Below the pieces are notes generated by a model. That model saw only the letters and a list, made by a program, of their open reading frames with translations. It searched no databases and had not been told where the DNA came from. Positions 21,647-30,947 of a stretch of DNA of 64,000 nucleotides are shown one piece after another. The stretch lies in the NCBI GenBank assembly GCA_958450365.1, contig CAUEEP010000897.1:706001-770000 (forward strand), written 5' to 3'. A program made the translations under genes and the position numbers. Source of the DNA: Mesorhabditis belari (Eukaryota; Nematoda; Chromadorea; Rhabditida; Rhabditidae). Every line of letters starts with the position of its first letter. Within the stretch, counting starts at the first letter, position 1.

Positions 21647-23234
21647 GCAAATGAATTCATCAGAACAGAATGGGTTATGATTGAATCTGAAGAAAGAAAA
21701 TATGAAAAAGGATTCGAGCAACATAGAAGTTGGGGCATCGAAAATATCACCGGAACAATGCTAGATAAACTCAGAACACTAAATTCTGCTGACAGAGACA
21801 ATTTTTATAAAGAAGCACCAAATATTGTTTCAAGATTAAAAGAAGAAACTCAGACATTCAAAGATGCTCGTTATGTGATTCAGGAAAGATTGAGAATAGA
21901 TGAAAGCAGGAAAATCTACATGAAAAGGATATTTATGAAATATTTGAATTGTTTGTTTTGGAAGATTTTCAAGGACAGCTATGGGAAGAAAACTTTGCTT
22001 TAGCAAGTCTTAAAAGTCGCAAGGGGATTTGGATAACAGCTTTTGAAAATTGGTGGTGGTATGAGAATCGGATTAACGATTTGAAAAAAATGAACGAGAG
22101 AAATACACATCGAATTTCTATTTTCGATGTTTTATTTCTCAATTGACTGGTGAGGGATGGATCCATTTATATTTGGATAGGTTTGTAAGCGAAGACTTCA
22201 GATTATGGAAACGAATGCCAGGACAATGGGTAGACAATTCAAAAACTGAAATCCGGAGCTATGAAATTGAAAATGAAGACAAAAAACATGATACAAAAAC
22301 AAAAACATGATCTCCCATTACAAACAAATGTCTCATGGATGAATAATTGATGCTGTTAAAAAACAACAAAAAACAATGGAAACGATCATAAGATTACACT
22401 TGAAGCATTTGATTCCAATAGAAGATTCGGAGAAGAATAATGTTCCATTTATTATTGAATCAATTCTTGATGAATCTTCTGAATCTAAAAGATCTTATGG
22501 GCAAAAAATGGGAAAGATGGTTATCAGTTTTACCTAAAGAATTACACATTCCAGTATGTGGTAAAATCACGGAAAATGAGGTTTTGGTTTTGGAGAGCTA
22601 CATGGGTTGTACAAGATCTAGAGGCCCTGAGACTTTTCGTTTCATGGTACGTCCATTTCTATTTCTTTGCTGTCAAAATCTCTTAGATATTCCATTTCTG
22701 ATGCTCTTGGATCATCCAAATAATTATGAAAATGGGGAAAGTATTCTTGGATTTGATTTCAAAAGGAAACTTCATCATAGTGATGTGGGAGTGTTAAGAG
22801 AATACTTTCAAGAGTCAAAGCTCAAAGAGAGAGTCTATGCTTTAATCAGAATTCCCATCGAAATGACGTCTACAGTCTGGGACTTGTTATGTGGGAAATC
22901 ATCGAAAGCAGGTAGTCATGTTGAAATAGCGACCTCCTTTGAGATATTAATAAGATTTCAAAACCAAATTTTTATTTTTTAGAACCATTTTTGCAAACTA
23001 TGAGGTAACTAGAGTGTTTGATCGTGACGAATTATTGTTTGATATTGCACTCAAACGTCTTACTGAAATCGAATCACCTGAATGTCAATCAGAAATTCAA
23101 ATAATCATCTGGAGGTTTGGATTCAACATTTTCCTTTATATTTTAAGAATCCATCTATCAGATGTACTAATTTTCAACGTATTCTTCGTCCACCAGCTTC
23201 TGAAGTTTTGGATTTCCTTGCTCAAACGCTGAAA
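21647..23234 (+). pseudogene. Copy E: scrambled KX-then-kinase pseudogene
   Basis: Starts at a KX-exon acceptor (AACCTAG) but lacks the segment coding for SSLPFMPTEDENQ through GFDD. Frameshifts lie near 21905, 22095 and 22300, and the PHPFPHY to QMDGFKK part is deleted near 22500. The KX frame then runs to RVYALI at 22849. There it is joined directly to kinase exon 5 (22850-22911), exon 6 (22983-23114) and exon 7 (23162-23234), all still open. The exon 7 donor has mutated from GT to AT. This domain order is the reverse of the normal genes. The simplest origin is a deletion between the 3' part of one tandem copy and the middle of the next. A mariner follows 40 bases later. Confidence 0.8.
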
Positions 23235-23273
23235 ATAAGCTTTTCTAAAAGGAGTTGATCTTCTCGTTTACCA

Positions 23274-24555
23274 TTAGGTTGGTGGGAAAATAATCGAAAT
23301 TTGGAGCCTCTAACTTCAAGTCCAAAACTAAAAGTCAGTAACAAATGAATTTATTCAAAGTAAAAACCATCAGTATCTTTACACTGCTGCCAACTGCTGA
23401 AACAAGTTTTCCAAATCCATCAGAATAGAAATTTGGCGTTCTCGAGTCGATAAAATGCTGGAAAGCGTTTTCGGCCTCGCCTTGATTCTTGAACTGTTTA
23501 TCTTCTAGAAAATGGCACAGATGCTTGAAAAAGTGGAAATCCGTAGGAGAAAGATCTGGTGAGTAAGGTGGGTGGCTAAGAATTTCGTAGCCCAGCTCGC
23601 TCAATTTTTTGATGGTTTTGGTTGAAATGTGAGGGCGAGCGTTGTCGTGAAGCAAGACCGGACCTTTCCGATTCACCAAACCTGGATCCAAAATTGTCAA
23701 TTTTGTATGCATTTTTTCTATTTCCAAAAAAAAATATTGATTCAAATTCATAGAATTTCCTGTTTTCAAGAAAGAAAAACGTATTATTCCTTTCATGGAC
23801 CACCAAACAGTAATCATCACCTTTTTTGATGAATCTCTGGCTTTGCAGTGCGTTTGGGATTTTCAGCTTTGCTGAGCCATTCGGATCTTCTTTTTCTGTT
23901 GTCATATAGGATCGATTTTTCGTCACACGTGACAATCCGATTCAGAAATGCATCTTTTTCATTTCGGGTTAGAAGCGTCGAGGCGGCTGTCAGACGCTGC
24001 AGTCTCTGCGAGTCGCTTAATTCGTGCGGGATCCATTGCTCCATCTTCTTTACCTTTCCGATTGATTTCAAATGAGCCAAAATTGTTGAATGATCAACCT
24101 GAAGGTCCTGTGCGTATTCTCGAGATGTTTTGGTCGAATCACCTTTCACCAGTCTTTCCAATTCTTCATCGCAAACTCTGGGAAGCCTTCCTTGACGTTC
24201 TTTGCCATGAAACGTCTCATCGGCCGAGTGAAATCGCCGAAACCAAAAAGCGACCATACCATAAGAAACACTTCCCTTGCCAAATGTCCTGTTGATATTA
24301 CCAGTCGCTTCTGTTGCTGTACGTCCACGCTTGTACTCGTAGAAAAAGTGCCCGAAATTGTTCCTTATCCATGCCCTTAAAACATTAAATTTTTATTCAA
24401 AATAAAGACTGATTGTAAAGTAAAAAAACATAAAAGAGAAGAACATATATCATAACAATTAGCTAAAAGTTTAGTATCAAAAACGCAAAAGGACTTTTAA
24501 AATCAAAGACAAAGTTTGAGTCTTGTTTATTTCGATTATTTTCCCACCAACCTAA
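23274..24555 (-). mobile_element. mariner element 1
   Basis: Terminal inverted repeats TTAGGTTGGTGGGAAAATAA (left) and its complement at 24536-24555. TA follows the right end; the left flank reads CA, so the target duplication is imperfect. One broken transposase on the minus strand. Confidence 0.9.
23335..24372 (-). pseudogene. mariner transposase, frameshifted
   Basis: ATG at 24372 (MDKEQFR), then a 1-base insertion within ten codons. The frame resumes as EYKRGRTATEATGNIN and GMVAFWFRRF (HTH region). Catalytic motifs: TCDEKS, then after a 1-base deletion near 23825 LLHDNARPHIS and YSPDLSPTDFHFF. These are the D, D and D34D positions of mariner. At least two frameshifts make it non-coding. 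Confidence 0.88.
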
Positions 24556-24746
24556 TAGTTTATCGGGTCAACAACAAAGAATGAAACTTACTTTGCAAAA
24601 TCGAGATATGAGAATTAATGCAAAACATAGAACAAGATCTAACTGGTAAAGTGGCAAAGAAGCAAATGTGCACTTGGATCAGATCTTTTTAATTTCAATT
24701 TTTGCATTTTTCGATTTTTTTTAATTGCTTCACATCGGGATTTGTT

Positions 24747-25453
24747 TCAATATGGAAGTGTCGGACGGTAGCCCTTGTCCTTCTTCCCGCAACCACAGCA
24801 GCGTCTAAAGTAAATACAGAATATCTCTGATTCTTTCAAAATAGAATTCTTCTTTTCAACCAATCAATTCATCGTAGGATTAAAAGCAAGCTTTTTATAA
24901 AAGAATTCCGTATATAAAACTGCTACCAATGCTAATAGCTAGTGATTCTAGAATTTAAACGATGTCGAAGCTCGACCCACATGCAACAACCGCAACAGCA
25001 AAAAGTGATGAGCGATGCTCCGATAATCCACAAAGCAATGTACGGCAACGGCTGGAAATGCGCACAGCAATCTGAAATTAAACTTTATTCCCTTGCAAAT
25101 TTTTATTTTTTATACCGCCGTGGCAGCAATGGTAGTAGACGAGGTCGGTCTCTTTACCTAAAAATTATTGCTTTTATAGGATATCAAAAAGCTATTTCTC
25201 TTGGAAAACATTTAAGCTATTCTAAAATGGAAAAGAAAAGAAAAGTAGAAACTCTTCAAAAGTATGGAAGTGATCCAAAAAACGCACATTTTTCAGCCTT
25301 TTCCTCACATCCCCCCAATCGGGACTTCCTTGGTTCGAGTGAGTAGGTGGCACCCACTGGACTTACCAACACCACAATGAATATCAGAGAGTTGAAGCGA
25401 GCATTCGAGAAACACAATCTACTCGCCGCCCCAATCCACTCCAAACTTGAGTA
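24747..25453 (-). CDS. Possible small Cys-rich membrane protein gene
   Basis: Candidate minus-strand exons: 25453-25367 (acceptor CTTTCAG, donor GTAAGT; hydrophobic NSLIFIVVL), 25071-24981 (acceptor AATTTCAG) and 24804-24747 (acceptor ACTTTAG, stop TGA). The most protein-like frame of the middle exon gives PLPYIALWIIGASLITF followed by CCCGCC. The last exon reads RCCGCGKKDKGYRPTLPY. A transmembrane helix flanked by cysteine clusters suggests a small palmitoylated membrane protein. The first junction does not keep phase with that frame, so the first exon or its donor may be wrong, or the gene is decayed. Low confidence in the exact model. Confidence 0.35.
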
Positions 25454-25649
25454 CTGAAAGTTTAAAATGAGCCCTTTACTGGTGTACATATTTCATTTTA
25501 TACAGCGATTTTCTTGTTGGAAGCTCAATCATTCACACAGATATACACAGCCAGAGCTAAATGTTCGAACTTAGCTTATCCTAACTACATGGGTAGATTC
25601 AAACTTACAGGCAGATGACTAAAAAACATACAGGCCTAAAAAGTCTCTC

Positions 25650-25880
25650 TGCTATATAGATGCCCTTATCTGGCTGGTCTTATGATCTTAGTATTTATAT
25701 TTTATCTTTTCAGAAGCAATTTTTTCATGCAGCTAACCTTTGTGCCTAGACTAAACACCTAATCCTTGAAGATTCAGCTCTGAACTGAGCTCTGTGAAAC
25801 ACTACATCTAGTCACACTTATCATTTGGGAAAGTTTATTTGCTGTTTTCGAGTTAAGTTTTTAAGTCGAAGCTCTTACTA
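25650..25880 (+). repeat. Dispersed repeat R1, copy 3
   Basis: Longest version of R1, adding the TTATCTTTTCAGAAGCAATTT side seen at 6400. Its right end runs into R2. Confidence 0.5.
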
Positions 25881-26160
25881 ATGAAGACATATCGAAGAGC
25901 CGTGGTTAAATAATCAAAGTGTACAAAGAGCCAAAATTAATTTCTCAAGTTATATTGCAAGATAGAATTGGTCGAGTCAACAAAAAAATATTATTGGGCT
26001 GCGTTTGAAAAAAGTCGAGGCCTTATCTCTCGCTTTTATTCACTCGCCTATCAAGTTGCCATGTATGACTGTGAATTTGTCTTTCTGAAACCCTCTTTGT
26101 TCAACGATTAACAAAGGAAACTCCTTAGATTTGTTTTAGTGCTATCTTTGGGACGTTAGA
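25865..26160. repeat. Dispersed repeat R2, copy 2
   Basis: Inverted relative to 15735-16050. A third, partial copy lies at 26645-26770 (GGCTGCGTTTG to TTTTTCTGAAGG). Confidence 0.55.
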
Positions 26161-28080
26161 TGAATTTTTATGACCAAAAAGCGTGGGATGATATTAATTA
26201 ATTGTTCGTAGGCGTATCTTTTTCAAGTTGGTGTATATTCTTATTGTTCATATGGCAAAAGAACTCGTAAAAAAAGTTAACCATAGCAAAAAGCACTAAA
26301 AATATTTTTGAAGGTGAAGCTGCCATGTATTGGAGGTTTTCTCCTTTCGGCGACGAAGATTACACCGTAATCTATCAATCAACGAATCGAAACATAAACT
26401 TCAAGTGTGCTATATTGTGAACGTTAAAAGCTAGAACATATATAGCACATGTCATCGATGCCATTAAAATTGTTTTATTATTTGGAATGCTTTGGATTGA
26501 TGTGTTAAATTAGCACGAGAAACGGATGGATGCACAATCTTATGATTAAATTCCCTGAGATGGCTCATTGAAGAAAAGCCTTTCAATTTTATTAGCTTAA
26601 AATATTTCTTTTGGATCAGTTTTAAACATTCTAACAAAAAATACCTTATGGCTGCGTTTGTAAAGAGTCGAGGTCTTGTACAAACAAGGCCTTATCTCTC
26701 GCTCTTATTTACTCGCTGTACCAAATGCCACATGTGATCCTGAATTTGTTTTTCTGAAGGTGTTTGTCCCGATAACTATTTTTAGCGTTGCTTTCTAATT
26801 CTCCAGAAAAAATGTGGGCAACTATACAGAAATGAATTTGGTTAGAAATGGAAAAGAGAACTTTTTGAATGGGCGTCATTTGAGCAATTTTAACGCATTC
26901 TCAACATCATTTTCAGCTAATGTTGATGAAATCAAATGATAGATCGAGCCCAAATTACAATGACCAAACCACAGCTTTCACTGAGCGCAACAAACTAAGC
27001 TCCTCTTGTTGGGAATAAGCTAAAGGGTACACATTAGATATGAGAAGGTAAAACAGGTAGAATAGGTAATTCTCCGAATCTTCTATTGGAAACAGATATT
27101 TCAATTTTAATTTTATGATATTTTCCATTTCCTTCTTGTTGTTTATTTCTCGATTCGGAAATATGGGATTTGAATGGATGGTTCACCGAGACTCCCTTGC
27201 CCGTCTGCTTAAAACCCCTTGCCCGTACCTACCTGCTGTTTGCAAGAGAAAGAGCACATCGAATAAAAACTGTACCTACCTAAAAACCTATATTCTTTAT
27301 AGCAACAACATCAGCTTGCAAATCAGATTATTCTTATTAGCGAATTTATTGTTTGGCTTAAAAGTGACATGCTTCGGTCTCCAGATAAGCCATTTTCAGA
27401 CCATAAATAAAAAAAAACTCTGTTCCAGATACCAATTCATATATTGCTGTAGCCCTTCTGTCCTTTGAAGCAAACAAAATAGATTTTGCAATCAAAAGAG
27501 TGAATAGTTGGACAAAGGTTTTGAATAATTGAAATGAACAATTTGAGTCTTTACGTTGCATTTCTTTTCCTTGCAGAACCATTCAAAGGGGGTCGCCCCC
27601 CTTTGGATCTCCAAAAAAATCCATTTGGGGAATCCTTTAATTTTTTCAAAATGTTATTTTTCTATTTTTCCAAAAATATCGTTTTAAATTTTACTGCCGA
27701 TAAAATATTAGTAAGTTTTAGGCTTAGATCTATTCATAGAACACCCACAAGGTGGGTCTAAAGTCAAAATTTCGAGGAGTCAGGCGGTGTCATTCTATTA
27801 GAGGGTGTCATTCTAATACAACATTTACGGTGTTTTACTCGCTAAAAGTTTTTATCAGAACTGATCGGTGGCTAGAGAATTTTATGAACTAAGAAGGTTC
27901 AAGGATTTTTTTTAATTAAAATTTCGAAAAAGTCAAGCCTTGAAACGGAAATGACGAAGAATTTTGCATTTCATAACGTTAAAATACTCTTGTTTTCTCT
28001 GAAAGCTGACAATTTTTTTGGTTTATTTTGGAGCTTGAATCCTAGTTTTAAAAACGCCGATTTAGTTTTAGAAAAGTCAA
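26160..28080. other. Gene-free stretch with small repeats
   Basis: Apart from the R2 fragment at 26645-26770 and a short GC-rich foldback at 27583-27604 (AAAGGGGG and CCCCCTTT), I see no gene. Open frames at 27115-27468 and 27534-27761 have no homology or splice support. Confidence 0.35.
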
Positions 28081-28104
28081 GATCTACTTAATTTTCTCTT
28101 TTTT

Positions 28105-28275
28105 AGAGGATCACATTGGGAATTTGAATCGACACGAATGGGGGATCGGTTGTGATTCGGAAGAGAAGTCGAGAAGAAAAAGGGGATGAGATAAGGGTTG
28201 GGAAAGGGAAATGAGAGACAATGAGAGAGAATTGATGGCAATCGAATCGAGAAGGGAAGCAGACTGTCGGCGATA
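28105..28275 (+). pseudogene. Decayed copy of the 20145-20312 exon
   Basis: Same TTTTTTAG acceptor and GTGAGT donor and similar sequence (GATTCGGAAGAGAAGTCGAG, ATGGCAATCGAATCGAGAAG). Indels and a TAA interrupt the frame. The flanking 100 bases on each side also match, so the exon moved as part of a larger duplication. Confidence 0.6.
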
Positions 28276-28449
28276 CTGGTGAGTTGTGCAGCAAGTGAGT
28301 AATTGAATCGGATAGGAAATGAAAACGAGTAAAGAAACAAAGTCACACATTTCTTTTTCGCTTATAAAGTCTCATGGTTGAAGAAGCCCAGGCTTTGGGT
28401 TAGATCAGGCCTAGATCTGGTTGTACTTCAAAAGAGTTTAGAAGGATCC

Positions 28450-28600
28450 GATTTAACAGATACTGATCCCATTTCTGATTGATCTGGATCTGGATCAGAA
28501 ATCTGACTGATCTTGGGGCTCAGTTGAAAATCCGTACAATAATTTGTAAATACTCTGTTACACAAAACTCTATTCCAACATTGACACATTGACGACCGCG
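28450..28600 (+). repeat. Duplicate of 5290-5400
   Basis: Shared GATCTGGATCTG, GGGCTC and GTTGAAAATCCG stretches. No coding content. Confidence 0.4.
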
Positions 28601-28930
28601 CATCTTTTGCAAAAAGCAGGGAACAAAGTGAACAACACAATCTCAGAGATTTGCCAGGAGGGTGGGTTCAAAAGAACCTAGAAACCGAGCCTGGCCGTGA
28701 ATTTAGGCCAACAAGCTCCATATAGTTCATTTTCACAGTTCTAATTATTTTATTTCATACACTAATTTCTAATAGTTAACTTCTCAATAAATTTATCGAG
28801 CTGGTCTGGAAGCTGGCTGCAGAACTGGGGAGCACTTCCGAGGTCGAGTAGAGGTCGGAAATTGGCTCCGCGATTTCTTTGACGCGCGACTCAAAAATTT
28901 TTGAGAGAAGGGGATCCGAGCTCTACCTAA

Positions 28931-29014
28931 TACCGTATTCTCTCTAATAGTATTGCGGTCCGAGAGGGGGTTGAAAAAATAGTAGTGCGCACTACTATTA
29001 GAGAGAATACGGTA
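28931..29014. mobile_element. Minimal palindromic MITE-1 (84 bp)
   Basis: TACCGTATTCTCTCTAATAG at the left and its full complement at the right end, with a short unpaired centre (GCGGTCCGAGAGGG). It keeps only the termini of the roughly 210-bp family, so it is a solo foldback derivative. Confidence 0.8.
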
Positions 29015-29269
29015 AATGGCAACGAGTCATAGATAATAATGGAGATTACCTTGAATACATGTGTGGTTTACTTTTTTAGAAAAATACAGTGCAAAAATTT
29101 TCACTTTGAACTTTCCAACCTAATATTTTATTTTATTTGCTAATTTCTAGTAGTTAACTTTTAATATATATGCTATACGTTCCCGGATCAGAATTTCCTC
29201 TAGAACTGTTTTGAGCGTTCGTGAGGAAGGCGTCATCTAACAAGGGAAAGGTACTGAGCTTGCCATTTG

Positions 29270-29470
29270 ATTAGAGACCAAGTCCATCTTATAAAGTCGG
29301 CCATGGGCATCTCGAATGCATTTTCAGTTTTGCTAAACGCTTCGCAGGTGCGAGACATACTTGGCATAAAAAACCACCTTCGTTTCTTCATTCTCGACTT
29401 TTCGAGCTCCTTATGAGATCGATGGTGAGATATGTATTTGAGACAATAAAGCTAACTACAAGGTTACACT
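29270..29470 (+). repeat. Repeat shared with 39085-39330 (inverted)
   Basis: Shared landmarks: AAGTCCATCTTATAAAGTCG, TTCTTCATTCTCGA, GAGCTCCTTA and GATATGTATTTGAG. Not coding in both copies. Like S and T, it sits near KX gene remnants. Confidence 0.45.
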
Positions 29471-29579
29471 AGTACGAAAAAACTGGTACTAGAAGGTTAC
29501 TTTTCACCAAATTTTCCCAGAGCCAATCGTGTGTATTAACTGCAATCGCCACAATCATGCCATCATCAATTCCCATTTG

Positions 29580-29830
29580 TAGGTAATCGTCTCGAAGCTT
29601 TCTTCCGGCCTTACCGATCAAGGTGACGAGGATCGTGAATGTCTTGTCCCGTCAACTCCTTCCTCAATGTCCTCAATCCCTGCATTTCAATGGGCTTCTC
29701 CCCCTCCATCTCCATCATTGATCATTCGTCCTGTCTCATCCACTCATCCCTCAACTCCTCCCGTCTTCAATTTGCTAATTGTTAGGACACATTCGTTTTG
29801 ATCTTCAAAAACTGCCCAGCCCTGATGGTA
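29580..29830 (+). repeat. Dispersed block S, full copy
   Basis: Close match to 20480-20740 in the same order, again followed at once by MITE-2 (29851-29963) and by the small hydrophobic ORF repeat. The whole S/MITE-2/ORF cassette was therefore duplicated as one piece. Confidence 0.6.
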
Positions 29831-29850
29831 CTTTTTCACCGTGCCCTTTG

Positions 29851-29963
29851 TGACCAAATCTTGTAAACACATCCTTTCTGGTGTGCTCGAGTCGTTGTTG
29901 CAAGAAAAAACGGAGAAATCCAGAAAGGTGGTGTTTACAAGATTCGATTACAAAGTAGATCAC
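29851..29963. mobile_element. MITE-2 family member
   Basis: Left arm ACCAAATCTTGTAAACAC and right arm GTGTTTACAAGATTCGATT fold back. Arrangement identical to 20751-20868. Confidence 0.55.
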
Positions 29964-30095
29964 AGAGCTACAACGTGATCAAAGCTACCGCAATTGCACA
30001 GGAAAAGTACCATTTTCAAGGAAAATTTTTCAATTTGCACACCCAACTCCCGAAAACACAGCTCAGCACACAATTTTTTATTTCCCCCCTTTTTA

Positions 30096-30290
30096 TGAAT
30101 ACACTGGTTCTCCTGTTATTGCTTCCTTCCATTTACGGGTTTCCCTCATTTATTGGTACTCATTCTTTCTTTTCTCATCGTTGCTTGTATATTTCAGAAT
30201 TTTACAAACTTCCCTTTTTCTCTGCGTTTAGTAATCACATATCAATAAGAATGATAAAGTTATTTGACTATGGATTAAGAGAAAAAGACA
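30096..30290 (+). repeat. Small hydrophobic ORF repeat, copy 2
   Basis: Open frame starting MNTLVLLLLLPSIYGFPSF, then SFFSHRC and ISIRMIKLFDYG. The hydrophobic N-terminus resembles a signal peptide. Homologous frames start at 30379 and, on the minus strand, at 45202. A partial copy lies at 34375-34290. Whether it is expressed is unknown; it could equally be a non-coding repeat that happens to stay open. Confidence 0.4.
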
Positions 30291-30378
30291 AGAAATGGCA
30301 AATTGTTGGTTTGCAGCAATAAAGTTTCAGCATCGATCCGTTTTTTTCCATATTTCTTTACATATTTCCCCCTTTTTA

Positions 30379-30569
30379 TGAATACACCGGTTCTCCTTTT
30401 ATTCTTTTCTTCCATTTACCGGTCTCCTTCATTTATTGGTACTTATTCTTTCTTTTCTCATTGTTACTTGTACATTTGTGAATTTTACAGACTTCCCTTT
30501 TTCTCGGCGTTTAGTCATAACATATCAATGAGAATAATGAATTTATTTGACTATGGATGTAAGTGAATA
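30379..30569 (+). repeat. Small hydrophobic ORF repeat, copy 3
   Basis: Begins MNTPVLLLFFSSIYRSPSF and ends NISMRIMNLFDYGCK. It lies in tandem with the 30096 copy, about 85 bases after it. Confidence 0.4.
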
Positions 30570-30599
30570 TATACAGAACGAAAAAGAAATTAAGTAGAG

Positions 30600-30900
30600 A
30601 GTAGGTTTGGACATATTAAACATGGCTATGTTTCATCTTTTTGAATGAATTTTAAAATGTTTATGAGAATTCTGAAAGTTTCCTTCCAATTCCCCTTTTG
30701 GTGAAAATCTGATTTCTCTTATTTGTGTGTGGGAACATTTCAAGCATGAAAATCGTTCTCTTCCGATAAATACTTTATTTATTTGAAAAAAAAGAAAACA
30801 AGTGACATAAAGATGAATAGAGTTTACAAATTGGACCCGTAAAATAAAAGCTCTGGAAATTGTGGAGTCAGGAAGATTAGGGTTAGGATACAGAGCAATA
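30600..30900 (-). repeat. Trailer block T of copy C
   Basis: Lies downstream of the C stop on the minus strand, with the usual TTTTGGTGAAAATCTGATTTC complement. A polyadenylation-type AATAAA complement lies near 30770. Confidence 0.5.
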
Positions 30901-30947
30901 AGCACTTTTTTCTTTGTCTTTCTTTTTAGTAACTTCTTTATCTACAA

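Noticed and set aside
24942..25346. 134-codon plus-strand open frame
   Set aside because: Antisense to the better supported minus-strand Cys-rich exons; crosses their splice sites and lacks any recognisable motif.
27115..27468. 117-codon open frame
   Set aside because: Low-complexity hydrophobic translation with no homologues in the window and no splice signals.
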